Source of the DNA: Trebonia sp963785645
Lineage (GTDB): Bacteria; Actinomycetota; Actinomycetes; Streptosporangiales; Streptosporangiaceae
Direction: 5' to 3'
Length of the DNA stretch: 64,000 nucleotides
Assembly (NCBI GenBank): GCA_963785645.1
Contig: CAWAWG010000004.1
Location: 620,001 to 684,000, forward strand
The notes beneath the pieces are model-generated. The model saw only the letters and a list, made by a program, of their open reading frames with translations. It was not told the DNA's origin and did not search any database. The position numbers and the translations under genes are program-made. Shown here in pieces: positions 16,300 through 25,509 of the stretch. Each line of letters opens with the position of its first letter. The first letter of the stretch is position 1.

Positions 16300-17532
16300 A
16301 TGACATACGCGAATCAGCTCCAGAGCGCCATAATCATCGGCGGCGGGATCGCCGGACCGGTGACCGCCATGGCCCTGCGGCAGGCCGGGATCGAGGCCGT
16401 CGTCTACGAGGCCTATCCGCGTGACGCGGAGGGCGTGGGCGGTGGGTTGAGCCTCGCTCCGAACGGCCTGGACGCACTGGACGCCATCGGAGCCTGCCAG
16501 GCGGTCAGGCCGGCTGGCGAGGACATGACCGGCATCGTTCTGCAGGACTGGAAGGGGAGGCGGCTCGGTGAATTCGGCAACCCGCCCGGTGTGCCGCCCA
16601 TGCGGTTCTTCTACCGCAGTGACCTGATGGGTGCGCTGGAGGCAGAGGCGCGGCGGAGGGGTATCCGGATCGAGTACGGAAAACGGCTGGTCAAGGTGAC
16701 CGAGACCCCGCAGAGCGTGACCGCGCACTTCGCCGACGGAACGCAGGCCACCGGCGACATCCTGGTCGGTGCGGACGGTATCCGCTCCACGGTGCGGACC
16801 CTGATCGACCCGGAAGCGCCGGAACCCCGCTACGCGGGCCTGATCAGCTTCGGGGCCCGGGTGGACGGCGCCGCAACGCCCTCCACGCACGGCAAGATGC
16901 TGATGAGCTTCGGCAAGCGGGCCTTTTTCGGCTACCAGGCATTCGACTCCTCCGCGCTTTGGTTCGTGAACCTCCCGCACGCCGAGCCGATGACCACGGC
17001 GCAGGTGCGCAGGACCCCACCGCAGCAGTGGCTGCCGCTGTTGACGGAACAGTTCGAGTCGGATGGCCCCATCGGCGCCGGGCTCATCGCCCGCACCAAC
17101 CCGGCCGACCTGATCATCGTCGGACCGGTGGAGAACATGCCCCGGGTGCCGGTTTGGAGCAAGGGCCGGATGGTCCTGGTCGGGGACTCCGCCCACGCGC
17201 CGTCCTCCAGCTCGGGACAGGGTGCCTCGCTGGCCATCGAAAGCGCCGTCCAGCTCGCCCGCTGTGTTCGTGACCTGCCCTACGATCAGGCATTCGCGGC
17301 GTACGAGGCCGAGCGCCGGCCACGCGTTGAGCGGATCATCCGCGAGACCACCTACAAGAACAGCGCTAAGACAGCGGGACCGGTGGGCCGCTTCATCAAC
17401 GCCTGGGCGCTGCGGATCTTCACCAGGCTGGCGAAACCCGAGCGGATGGCCTGGATGTTCGACTATCGCATCGACTGGGACGCGCCGGTCAGCTCGGTCC
17501 GCGCGGAACCATCAGCCGCTCCGGTGCACTAA
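16300..17532 (+). CDS. FAD-dependent monooxygenase (TetX/PHBH-like)
   Basis: A 410-residue group A flavoprotein. Motifs: IIIGGGIAGPVTAMALRQAGI at the N-terminus, ILVGADGIRSTVR near residue 155, and MVLVGDSAHAPSSSSGQGASLAIES near residue 290. The SSSSGQGAS tail of the GD motif resembles TetX-like drug or antibiotic hydroxylases. The transcript appears leaderless. Next to a PadR regulator and a convergent EamA exporter, a role in modification or detoxification of an aromatic compound is likely; the substrate is unknown. Confidence 0.88.
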   Translation: MTYANQLQSAIIIGGGIAGPVTAMALRQAGIEAVVYEAYPRDAEGVGGGLSLAPNGLDALDAIGACQAVRPAGEDMTGIVLQDWKGRRLGEFGNPPGVPPMRFFYRSDLMGALEAEARRRGIRIEYGKRLVKVTETPQSVTAHFADGTQATGDILVGADGIRSTVRTLIDPEAPEPRYAGLISFGARVDGAATPSTHGKMLMSFGKRAFFGYQAFDSSALWFVNLPHAEPMTTAQVRRTPPQQWLPLLTEQFESDGPIGAGLIARTNPADLIIVGPVENMPRVPVWSKGRMVLVGDSAHAPSSSSGQGASLAIESAVQLARCVRDLPYDQAFAAYEAERRPRVERIIRETTYKNSAKTAGPVGRFINAWALRIFTRLAKPERMAWMFDYRIDWDAPVSSVRAEPSAAPVH

Positions 17533-17575
17533 GGCCGGTGCGGCGCGCAAGCCAGGGAGCCCCGAGCACTGCTAC

Positions 17576-18532
17576 TTAGGCAGGTTCAGCGGCTGCACTG
17601 TCCTGGGCAGGCAGGTTACCGGGGAGAACATCAGGCTCAGCGGGGAGAACGTCAGGCGGTTGCCCGAGCCCGGCTGATGAGCTGGTGCCCAGCATGATCT
17701 GGAGGGAAACGGCACCGATGACGATGATGCCGCCGACGACCGCGGGCGCGGACGGGCGCTCGATGCCGGCCAGCCAGACCCACAAAGGGGCCAGGACGTT
17801 CTCCAGTTGAGCGATCAGGGCCACCTCGACCGCGGGGAGGAGCCTCGCGCCAAGCGAGAGGAAGGACAGGGCCAGTCCCATCTGGACGGTGCCCATCAGG
17901 ATCAGGTAACCGAGGTTAGCCCCGCCCATCTCGCTGACATGCGCGAACGGAGCGAACACGGCGAACACCAGGACCTGTGACAGGCACGTTGCCGGGGCCA
18001 TCGACACATCCGCCCGGCGCCGGGCGACCACGATCGTCGCAGCATAGGCCAGCATCGAGATGAGGGAGAAGGTCATGCCGGCCAGCCCTGGGCGGGACGG
18101 TGCCCCGGCCATCACGGCGAAGCCAGCGACCGCGACGCCCATCGCCGCCCAGGTCCGGGGACGCACCGGCTCGCCCGCCAGCATGCCGAGCAGTGCGGCC
18201 GCCAGCGGGGCAAGTGCCTGGATCACCATCACGTCCGCCACCGGAGTCTCGTTGAGCGCGGTGATGAACGAGCCGGAAGCGGTCGCCATGAGCACCGCGA
18301 TCAGAAGTCCCGACCGGCCGACGGCACGGAACGCGCCGATCACGTGACCGCGCTCCGTGACCGCGACGAAGGCGAGCACAGCGAGAGTTGAGAAGACCGC
18401 CCGCCCGGCTAGCTGAGATGCGAGGCCCATGTGCAACTGGCGCTGCAGGATCCCGGCCAGGGACCAGGCCGCCGCGGCCAGGGCGGTATAGGCCATGCCG
18501 AGTGGACGCGAGCCAGCCCTGACCGCTGTCAC
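17576..18532 (-). CDS. EamA/DMT-family permease
   Basis: 318 residues with about ten hydrophobic spans in two EamA repeats, for example MAYTALAAAAWSLAGIL, LLIAVLMATASGSFITALN, VMVIQALAPLAAALLGMLAGE in repeat 1 and LGYLILMGTVQMGLALSFLSLGARLLPAVEVALI in repeat 2. Such drug/metabolite transporters export amino acids or small metabolites. The GTG at 18532 is used; an ATG 12 codons later is an alternative. The C-terminal 35 residues are Pro/Ala/Glu-rich and cytoplasmic. Convergent with the monooxygenase gene. Confidence 0.9.
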   Translation of the reverse strand: MTAVRAGSRPLGMAYTALAAAAWSLAGILQRQLHMGLASQLAGRAVFSTLAVLAFVAVTERGHVIGAFRAVGRSGLLIAVLMATASGSFITALNETPVADVMVIQALAPLAAALLGMLAGEPVRPRTWAAMGVAVAGFAVMAGAPSRPGLAGMTFSLISMLAYAATIVVARRRADVSMAPATCLSQVLVFAVFAPFAHVSEMGGANLGYLILMGTVQMGLALSFLSLGARLLPAVEVALIAQLENVLAPLWVWLAGIERPSAPAVVGGIIVIGAVSLQIMLGTSSSAGLGQPPDVLPAEPDVLPGNLPAQDSAAAEPA

Positions 18533-18845
18533 GCGCGACCGGGCCCGTGGGCCGCCTCAGCACAGCGGATGAGGCCGACCTGATTCTCTACCCTCGACAC
18601 GCGTGCTCCTCCGATTCATATATACCCCGTGACGATTAGCGCGCCCCGTCATAGTTGATTGTGATCAGCCCCACTTTGTCCCACTTACCTTTACATAGCT
18701 AATTAAGAATCGCCAGTTCAAGAAGGATCTTCATAATATTTTTTGGGTCATGAACGGTAGGTGAAGGGTGGCTTGAGGCGGGAATATTTGGGCAGCTGTA
18801 GCGATCGGCATCACTATCACATCGCGGTTCTGCATCATTAGATGC
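18533..18845. other. 313-bp AT-rich upstream region of the GH16-like gene
   Basis: Non-coding. It is notably AT-rich from about 18610 to 18840. I see no confident -35/-10 pair and none of the GH18-type TGAAACA operators, so this gene probably does not belong to that regulon. Confidence 0.4.
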
Positions 18846-19727
18846 ATGAAGAAACTTTGGGTTACTACAGCAACTGTCGTCACTGCATCCTTGGCGTCCC
18901 TGACCCTACCGACGTATGCCAGCGCCGCGAGCACTGTCCCGTACGCTCCGGCGCTGTCGTCCTACACCACCTTGGCTCAGAGTTACTCCGCCAAAGACAT
19001 CGTCAGCGATGACTGGGCGCAGTACGCCAACGACACCCACGAGGGGAATGGGACCTGCCCGGTAGCGAACACCGCCTACTCGTCGTCGCTTGACGCGGTT
19101 GTGCTGACTACTACCGGCCAGCCGACCACTGATACCAGTGCCTGCGCGCACATCAGGTCGCAGTACACCGTGCCAACCAGTGGCGACGTTGTCGAGGCGA
19201 AGATAGACCTGCCCGGCCTCAGCAAGGCTCAGACCTTCGGCGGCGAAAGTTACCCGGCGGGCACGCTTCTCGACTGGACCACGATGTGGATGAACGGTGC
19301 GGACAGCACGAACGGTACGGAAAGCTGGCCTGCCGATACCGAGATCGATCCGGTCGAGACTCAGTACGGCGCGAACTACATAACGGTCCATTACGGCAGC
19401 GCCACCGGGAACGGCGCCAGCACCGGCAACTGGACCACGCTGCCGCAGGGATGGGCAGGCGCGGGCGCCACTTACGCCACGCCGAACGCGGGCGTTCCCA
19501 ACGTCAAGCCGGGCTGGAACGTGGTGGACATCGAGTTCACCAAGACCGTTGCCAACGTTTACTTCAACGGCAAGCTCTACATCACAATCCCGGCCAGCGC
19601 TCTGAGTCACAAGCCGACCTATCTCAACTTCTCCATCTCCGGGCCGAACGGCAGCGACCCGAACAACGCGACGTGGCCGTCAGGAGCCGCAACCGAAGAT
19701 GTCCAGTACGTGAAGGTGTTTTCGTAG
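18846..19727 (+). CDS. Secreted GH16-like glycoside hydrolase
   Basis: 293 residues with a Sec signal peptide (MKKLWVTTATVVTASLASLTLPTYASA). The mature part is a concanavalin-like jelly roll. DTEIDPVETQYG matches the GH16 catalytic pattern ExDxxE (Glu-Ile-Asp-Pro-Val-Glu), and a VVDIEF..NVYFNGKLYITIP strand pair is typical of the fold. The enzyme should cleave a beta-glucan or galactan outside the cell. The gene stands alone with a strong terminator. Together with the GH18 and beta-helix proteins it suggests a fungal or plant cell-wall degrading secretome. Confidence 0.82.
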   Translation: MKKLWVTTATVVTASLASLTLPTYASAASTVPYAPALSSYTTLAQSYSAKDIVSDDWAQYANDTHEGNGTCPVANTAYSSSLDAVVLTTTGQPTTDTSACAHIRSQYTVPTSGDVVEAKIDLPGLSKAQTFGGESYPAGTLLDWTTMWMNGADSTNGTESWPADTEIDPVETQYGANYITVHYGSATGNGASTGNWTTLPQGWAGAGATYATPNAGVPNVKPGWNVVDIEFTKTVANVYFNGKLYITIPASALSHKPTYLNFSISGPNGSDPNNATWPSGAATEDVQYVKVFS

Positions 19728-19737
19728 TAGCCCGAAG

Positions 19738-19772
19738 GCGAAACCCCGCGGAGGAACTCCGCGGGGTTTCGC
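19738..19772. terminator. Rho-independent-type terminator
   Basis: A perfect 15-bp stem GCGAAACCCCGCGGA / TCCGCGGGGTTTCGC with loop GGAAC lies 10 bp after the GH16-like stop, followed by TTT. It also faces the end of the convergent GON-domain gene. Confidence 0.9.
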
Positions 19773-19809
19773 TTTACCCAAAGAGGGCCGCCTGGCGATT
19801 TATCCGGGC

Positions 19810-20550
19810 TTAACCGATGTGTAGGCAAACCTGAGGACGGCCGAACGTCGGGAATCCCTTGGCGCAGCTCAGCTTGAGCTGGTAATCGCCCGGGGTCGGG
19901 TTGAATGGGTTATAAGCCCCTGGGGCGGGAGCTATCCACCCGCAGTAGCCGCCGCCACTGAGGTTGACCACCTGGTCGTGCGAGCTGACGGCGGCCGATC
20001 CGGTCGACTCAAACCCGCCGACGGTGAACTCGTTGTCTACCTGGAACGGCGTGCCCCGCAGGTCGATGTTTCCAACGCCGTCGGCGCTTTGCGGGCTGGT
20101 GCACGACATGGCTGTGCCGTAGGGCATGCTCGTCACGGCGGTACTGCCGTTTACCGTCGAGCCAGTGGACCTCGCGAACGTCAGGTCGCCGATGTCCACG
20201 GTCAGCGTGGCGGGGTTGATCCGGAGCTTGGTGAACGTCGTCCGGACGTCCGTACCAGGTGACGCGCCGCCCGCGGTGTACTGCGAGAAGTTCACGTCCA
20301 TCCCTCTGGCCGCCAGATCGATGTACTCACGCGGAGTTCCGGTCATGTCGTAGCAGAACACCGTGAACAGGTTGCTGTTATTATAAAGTACGTAATCACC
20401 ATCCCTCGCGAAACGGTTTTGGTGGTGAATATCCTGGCAACTGCTCGGGTACGGAAAAGCATTGGCGTGTGCCGTAAGGGCGCCCGCGGCGGGCAATGCG
20501 AGAGCTAGCGCGAAGACATACGCCAGCCGACGGAACGAGAATTTGGGCAT
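19810..20550 (-). CDS. Secreted GON-domain protein
   Basis: 246 residues. The ATG at 20550 has AGGAG six bases upstream and precedes a signal peptide (FRRLAYVFALALALPAAGALTAHA). The mature protein starts SCQDIHHQNRFARDGDYVLYNN and contains FTVFCYDMTGTPREYIDLAARGMDVNFSQYTAGG, TTFTKLRINPATLTVDIGDLTFARS and conserved cysteines. This matches the GON domain first named from ADAMTS metalloproteases, which also occurs alone in secreted actinobacterial proteins. Its activity is unknown; it is likely an extracellular binding module. Confidence 0.8.
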   Translation of the reverse strand: MPKFSFRRLAYVFALALALPAAGALTAHANAFPYPSSCQDIHHQNRFARDGDYVLYNNSNLFTVFCYDMTGTPREYIDLAARGMDVNFSQYTAGGASPGTDVRTTFTKLRINPATLTVDIGDLTFARSTGSTVNGSTAVTSMPYGTAMSCTSPQSADGVGNIDLRGTPFQVDNEFTVGGFESTGSAAVSSHDQVVNLSGGGYCGWIAPAPGAYNPFNPTPGDYQLKLSCAKGFPTFGRPQVCLHIG

Positions 20551-20728
20551 GAGTGCTCCTGTCGCCAATTCCTGACGTCCGGCGGTCAGGCCGCCGTTTC
20601 CGCGATCTCATTACCCTTTGAAAGCAAGAGGAAAACGAGGCCTCTCGCTATTGGCTACTATGTGCACTAAGGTTGATTTATTCCAGCCCAGGCTAATTGT
20701 TGATCATGATTCCGAGTGGGGCGTTGCA

Positions 20729-20799
20729 AGGTATACCGAGTTTCGCGCGTGATCCCGCCCGGCATGTCCGGTTCTGTGCCCGCGCAAATCGGTATACCT
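20729..20799. promoter_or_regulatory. Pair of inverted AGGTATACCGA sites
   Basis: AGGTATACCGA (20729-20739) and TCGGTATACCT (20789-20799) are perfect 11-bp inverted arms 49 bp apart, and each contains the palindrome GGTATACC. They lie upstream of the GON gene and just past the stop of the next gene. Two regulator-binding sites (for example GntR or TetR type) are more likely than a terminator, because the arms are AT-containing and far apart. Confidence 0.5.
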
Positions 20800-20817
20800 C
20801 TCCGGTGACACGCGGCG

Positions 20818-21207
20818 TCAGCGGACGGCGACCGTGACCGGGTTGGTGACGGCGTACCCGCCGCTGACCACCGCGCGGAAGGTGACGGTGGTGCTCTGGT
20901 TCTCGGTCAGCGTGAATGCGTACGATTCATCCCAGTGGTCCGTCGGATGCAGCCGCTGCGACGGGCCGAACCACTGGTACCGCCCGTGTGCGCCCCGCAA
21001 CTGCAGCCGAACCGAGGCGGGGTGGGCGCCGCCGTCGTCCCGCACCGAGACCGTCAGGCGGAACGCGTGCCGTAGATGCGCGACCTGCGGTCCGGAGAGC
21101 TGGGTGTCTGACTTCGCGAAGGCTGGCGTCGCGGCGCCGAACACCGCAAGTGCGGTCACCGCAGCGGCCCCGGCCGACACCAGCGCAGTCCTGAACTTGG
21201 AAGGCAT
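20818..21207 (-). CDS. Small secreted protein with Ig-like domain
   Basis: 129 residues: signal peptide (RTALVSAGAAAVTALAVFGAATPAFA), then about 95 residues with beta-strand character (FRLTVSVRDDGGAHPASVRLQLRG, YAFTLTENQSTTVTFRAVVSGGY, TNPVTVAVR), similar to bacterial Ig-like or filamin-type adhesion modules. No cysteine pair or catalytic motif is seen. Same strand as the GON gene, but with 267 bp between the two, so probably separate transcription. Confidence 0.72.
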   Translation of the reverse strand: MPSKFRTALVSAGAAAVTALAVFGAATPAFAKSDTQLSGPQVAHLRHAFRLTVSVRDDGGAHPASVRLQLRGAHGRYQWFGPSQRLHPTDHWDESYAFTLTENQSTTVTFRAVVSGGYAVTNPVTVAVR

Positions 21208-21484
21208 CTCGTCCCCGTCCCCGTTGGCTTATTGGGTGAATTTACTGGCTTTTCATCCAATAGGACGTACTTGTCACCGGGTTGGTTGCGTGCTAGCAGT
21301 CTCTTTTCAGCATCGCGCCGCCGAACGGGGGCACCCCGGCCGGTGATCAAGACCACCGGTGACAGGCGGCACTTGCGAACACCCACTTCACCTGGGGCAG
21401 GATCAATGGCATCTTTTACAAAAAACATTCGAGAGCAATGGTTTTAGATAACGGCGAAGGTACTGAAGGTGTTGAATCGTTACC
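21208..21484. other. 277-bp intergenic region between divergent genes
   Basis: Divergent promoter region between the small secreted protein and the sensor-kinase cluster. I see no confident promoter pair, RNA or repeat. Confidence 0.35.
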
Positions 21485-22724
21485 GTGGCCCTGCCGCATA
21501 CTGGTTCGGTGGGGCCAGTCGCGGAGTCCATCGGTGGGGAGGGCCAGCCCTCCACGGGCCGGCCCGGGCGGGGGGCTGGGCCTCTCGCTGCGGGGCCATC
21601 TGACCAGGCCCTGCACTGGCTGGCAGGCTGGTACGCGATCGCGTTGCGCCTCGGCGGCGCGGGCTTGTTCACCGCGGTAGCCGTGCTGGCCGCGACGGAG
21701 CAGGTCTCCGGCTGCTGGCTGGGCGTGCCGCTGACCGCGCTGTGCCTGTGGTCAGCCTTCTTCGCCTGGCGGGTCCGGCGATCCGGGTTGATGCCGGGCC
21801 GTGGTGCTGGTCGATGCCGCGGTGATCTCGGCGCTGGCGCTGGCGCAGCAGCACCTGGTACCGGCCGTGCTGATCGAGGACAACACGACCTGGATGCTCC
21901 CGCTGGCCTGCACGTCGGTGTACATCCTGCAGATCGCGCTGCGGCCGAGGCTCGGCCTGCCTGGGGCCGCGATCGTCGTCATCGCCTACGGGCTCGGCAC
22001 CGGCCATGTGACCGGTGGCTGGCTGCTGGTGGTGGAGACGATCGTCGCCGCCGGGCTGGTGGCGGTGATCCGCGGCGGGGCCAGGCAGGCGGACGCGAGC
22101 GTCGCCGTCAGCCTGGAGACCGAGCGGCGGATCCGGGCCGAGGAGGCGCGGCGCGCTGACGAGCGAGAGCAGCACCGCCAGCTGCACGACACCGTCCTGT
22201 CGACCTGACGATGGTCGCGGCCGGCGCCTTCGCCGAGCCGTCGACCGGCGCTGGCCGCGCAGGCGGCCCGGGACCTGCGACGTGCTGCAAGGGCTCGTCG
22301 GCGCCCCGCCCGGTGGCCCAGCGGGTTGACGCCGGGCGGGCCGGCGCCGCTGACCGACCTGGGACCGAGGCTGGAGCGGGCCGCGGCGAGTACCGATGAC
22401 CTGGCCGTGCGGCTGAAGCTCGTCCCGGTCACGCTGCCGTCGCCGGTCGCGGATCAGCTCGTCGCCTGCGTCGGCGAGGCGCTGCGCAACGTCGAGCGGC
22501 ACGCCGGAACCGGCCAGGCGGAAGTGACCGTCACCGGCGGTGCGGGGTGGGCGGTGGTCAAGATCACTGACCACGGCCGCGGATTCGATCCGGCCGCCGC
22601 CCCGCCATCCCGGCGGGGCATCCGCGAGTCGATCACCGGGCGGATGCTGGCGGCCGGCGGCCGGGCCGCGATCGCCAGCCGTCCCGGCGCGGGCACGACC
22701 GTCACCGTGAGCTGGCCGGCATGA
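21485..22724 (+). pseudogene. Sensor histidine kinase (NarL/LiaS-type), multiple frameshifts
   Basis: Pieces of one histidine kinase are spread over three frames. The first part has membrane helices (WYAIALRLGGAGLFTAVAVL); after about 21795 the frame moves to LVDAAVISALALAQQHLVPAVL and runs to the phosphoacceptor block REQQHRQLHDTVLST. A shift at about 22205 gives LTMVAAGAFAEPS, and a further shift between about 22245 and 22330 gives the ATPase domain with the N box GEALRNVERHAG and G1 box DHGRGFDP. The stop (22722-22724) overlaps the next start (ATGA). All parts are conserved in order, so a functional gene with sequence errors is as likely as decay. Confidence 0.72.
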
Positions 22725-23898
22725 CCCCCGGGCAGCCAGCAATGCAGCCGCCGGTGCAGCCAACAGTGCAGCCAACAGTGCGGCCATCGGTCCAGCCGAC
22801 GGCGATGATGTCCGGCCGCTATCAGCGGGCCTTCACCGTCGCCGTGGTCTTCCTGGTCGCGGGCTGGCATCTCGCCGGCGCGGGCGGGCAGCTGCTGCAT
22901 AACCGGCCGGCCTACGGCTCGTTCGCTTTCCAGGGCGCCATGTGGCTGGTCATGGCGCTGGCGATCGCCGCCGGGTCGGTCCTGGTGCTGCGCGGAGCGC
23001 CCGGCTGGCGCCCGGCCTGGGCGGTGGCCGTGATCGCGCTGGCCGCGAGCACGGCGGCGGCGGCGACCAGCCCGGCCGGCCAGATGCTGGCGGTCAACTG
23101 GGCGTGGGGAAGTGCCGGCTGGATCGGCGTGCTCGTGCTGCTGCGCCGCCGGTTCACCGAGCTGGCGTGGTTCCTCGCCGCCGAGGCCCTGGCCACCCTG
23201 GGCGTGCAGGTGTGGGACGGGCTGCACCGCACCGAACTGGCCGGGTTCCTCGCCGTGCTGGCCTGGTCGACCGGCGCGCAGGTGGCCGTCGCCGCCGGGG
23301 TCAGGGCGCTGGACGTCGCCGGCCGGCCAGGCCGCCGACCGCGGCGCGGAGTGAGCACGCGGCGCGCGAGCGGGCCGCCACCGCGGAGATCATCCAGGCC
23401 GCCCGGCACGCCCGCTGGCTGGCGCTGCAGGAGAGCGCCGCTCCCGCTGGTCGCCGAGCTGGCGGCGGGGACGGCTGACCCGGGCGACGCGCAGGTGCGC
23501 GTCAGGTGCGCGGTCCAGGCGGCCCGGCTGCGCCGGCTGCTGGCCGAGGGCGATGAGGTAGCCGGGATCGCTGGTGCACGAACTGCACGCGAGTGCCGAT
23601 GTGGCCGAGCGGCGCGGGGTCGCCGTCGAGATCGAGACGGCCGGGCCGCTGCCGCCGGTGCCCGGTCCGGCCCGGCGGGTGATCACCGACGCCGCCATCG
23701 CGATCCTGACCGCCGCGCGCAGCCAGGCGCGGATCACCCTGGCCGCAGTGGCCAGACGTGGCCGCCGGAATCGCCGTCAGCTTCGTCGCCGATACCGGCG
23801 CGGTCGTCCGGCTGCCCGCGGCCGGCGAGGGGGTCGCCATCGAACAGCAGCAAGACGGCGGCATGCTCTGGGCGGAGGCGCGATGGAACAGCAGGTGA
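22721..23898 (+). pseudogene. Second membrane sensor / kinase-like gene, multiple frameshifts
   Basis: Begins ATG 22721 inside the stop of the preceding kinase. The N-terminus has a QPTVQPTV-type Pro/Gln repeat from 12-bp tandem units (22754-22789), then about six membrane helices (AFTVAVVFLVAGWHLAG to FLAVLAWSTGAQVAVAAGV). The frame changes near 23335, 23445, 23570 and 23755 are needed to join RERAATAEIIQAARHARWLALQE, PLVAELAAGTADP, LVHELHASADVAERRGV and GIAVSFVADTGAVVRLPAAGEG. The last pieces resemble a degenerate HATPase of the type paired with LuxR response regulators. The end overlaps the response-regulator start, so one operon is clear. Confidence 0.6.
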
Positions 23899-24593
23899 CG
23901 GTGGCGATCATCGAAGACCATCCGGTCGTCACCGAGGGGGTGGCGTCCTGGATCCGGTCCGATCCCGGCCAGCGGGTGCGGCTGGTGCAGACGGCGCGCG
24001 ACCTGACCGGGCTCCGCGCCGTCGGACCGTCGGCCGACGTGGTCATCCTGGACCTGGAGCTGTCCGGCGAGCTGGTCACCGCGCAGATCCCCGAGCTGGT
24101 GGCGGCCGGATACCGGGTGGTGGCCTTCTCCGGGCACAGCGATCCGGCGATCGTGATGGAGACGCTGGACAACGGCGCGCACGCCTACGTGTCCAAGGAT
24201 GAGGGCCGCGACCACCTGGTCGAGGCCGTGCTGGCGGCCGCCGCCGACCGGCCGTACGTGACCCGGTCGCAGGCCAGGGCGATGCTCGCCGACCAGCGCC
24301 CGGCCCGGCCGGCGCTGTCGGAGCAGGAACGGCAGGCGCTGCTGCTGTGGTTCCAGGGCATGTCGAAGGCATCGGTCGGGCGGCGCATGTCGATCAGCGA
24401 GAACACGGTCCGGCAGTACATCAGCCGCGCGCGGGCCAAGTACGCGGCCACCGGGCGGACCGCGCCGAGCAAGGACGCGCTGCTCGCCCGCGCGATCGAG
24501 GACGGCGTGATCAAGCCGGGCGAGATCGTGCCGTACACGTCATTCGCCCGCGACGGGGACGACCACCCGAGCCTGGGTGCCCCGGGCCACTGA
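23883..24593 (+). CDS. LuxR/NarL-family response regulator
   Basis: 236 residues, intact. Receiver domain: VAIIEDHPVVTEG with the acidic pocket, VVILDLELSG with the phospho-acceptor Asp, and AYVSKDEG with the conserved Lys. C-terminal domain: LSEQERQALLLWFQGMSKASVGRRMSISENTVRQYISRARAKYAATGR, a four-helix LuxR-like HTH. The ATG at 23883 lies within the end of the upstream sensor gene, indicating translational coupling to the two sensor genes. Its target genes are unknown. Confidence 0.9.
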   Translation: MEQQVTVAIIEDHPVVTEGVASWIRSDPGQRVRLVQTARDLTGLRAVGPSADVVILDLELSGELVTAQIPELVAAGYRVVAFSGHSDPAIVMETLDNGAHAYVSKDEGRDHLVEAVLAAAADRPYVTRSQARAMLADQRPARPALSEQERQALLLWFQGMSKASVGRRMSISENTVRQYISRARAKYAATGRTAPSKDALLARAIEDGVIKPGEIVPYTSFARDGDDHPSLGAPGH

Positions 24594-24610
24594 ATGGCCC
24601 GGGACACCCA
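24574..24610 (+). terminator. Stem-loop overlapping the response-regulator stop codon
   Basis: TGGGTG-c-CCCGGGCCA (24574-24589) pairs with TGGCCCGGG-a-CACCCA (24595-24610) with one mismatch and a 5-nt loop. The TGA stop is in the loop region. Likely the terminator for the sensor operon. Confidence 0.7.
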
Positions 24611-25112
24611 AGCCCCCCCAGCTCCCCCGCGGCGGAGCGGCCGCATGTCGGGCACCGGGCGGTAACGCCTGGGCCGCGGCCTCTCCAGCTCGCGAGCGGA
24701 TGCACTGTCAGCATTCCCGATCGAGGGTGACGTTGTCATGACGCCCAATCGGGTGACAAGACGCCCCGGCCGGGGGACCTGGCCGGCTGATTGACGTGAA
24801 ACACCGGCTCGTCCGGCGAAATCAAACAAAATCAAAGACGTTATCCCGAACGGATTCGCGGTTCTTCCGACTCGCACGGTTACCGCTTCCGGAGCCGGAC
24901 GCACGTGCGGACGGGCCGAGTCGCGGCGGCCGGTCGCTGAGGGTCGCGACTCGACTCCGCGCTGGTCAGCTCGGGAAATCCACCCGACACTACGGGTCGT
25001 AGCGCTCGGAACGAGGCAGTAGCATGGCAAGCCCCCAGGGGCTATGACGCCCCAAATCTGGGGATGTAGTTATCGGCATCCTTTGTCGCGGTGCTCTGGG
25101 AGGCGATAAGGG
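24611..25112. other. About 500-bp non-coding region upstream of the sigma factor gene
   Basis: No gene is supported. The stretch near 24790-24870 is AT-richer and includes TTGACG at 24793-24798, but there is no clear -10 at the right distance. GGGAGG at 25098-25103 is the ribosome site for the TTG start at 25113. Confidence 0.4.
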
Positions 25113-25509
25113 TTGAGCAAGCGTAAGGCAAAGCGAGGCAAAGCCCGGCGCCGCGCAGAGCTTGACCGTTGGCGGCACTCGAGGACCCGGACCAGGGGCC
25201 TGAGGCCATCGAGGTTCGGACGGCTCCGCGGCCAGGCGGTTCTGGTCACCAGAACTCGCCGGATGCAAACGGTTCCGGGCCGCGTTCCGACGTCGACGGC
25301 GGCTTGATCGCGGTAGAACTCGACGAGGTAGAACTCGACGCGGCTGATCTCGATACCGGCCGGATCTGGAGAACGCGGATCTGGAGAACGCGGATCTGGA
25401 GAACGCGGATCCGGGCGACTTCGGCGATCTCGACGCCGACGACGCCGACCTGCAGGTCACACTCACCGTCCTCGCTGTCCTCGCCGACGACATCGGCGAT
25501 GTCTCCGAC
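25113..25509 (+). other. Broken 5' part of the sigma factor gene (acidic N-terminus, two frameshifts)
   Basis: A TTG at 25113 with GGGAGG nine bases upstream begins SKRKAKRGKARRRAELD, then stays meaningful only after a shift near 25165 (ALEDPDQGPEAIEV..LIAVELDEVELDAADLD) and another near 25350 (DLENADLENADLENADPGDFGDLDADDADL), which is in frame with the intact sigma part. The three 15-bp units at 25363-25407 lie at the second junction. Real decay or sequence error cannot be told apart here. Confidence 0.6.
25363..25407 (+). repeat. Three 15-bp tandem repeats (GATCTGGAGAACGCG)
   Basis: Three exact units encode DLENA repeats in the acidic N-terminus of the sigma factor. The unit is a multiple of three, so copy changes keep frame. 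Confidence 0.9.

Noticed and set aside
22754..22789. Tandem 12-bp units as a possible CRISPR or minisatellite locus
   Set aside because: Three imperfect in-frame units coding for a Pro/Gln linker, with no spacers; no CRISPR array or cas gene occurs in the window.
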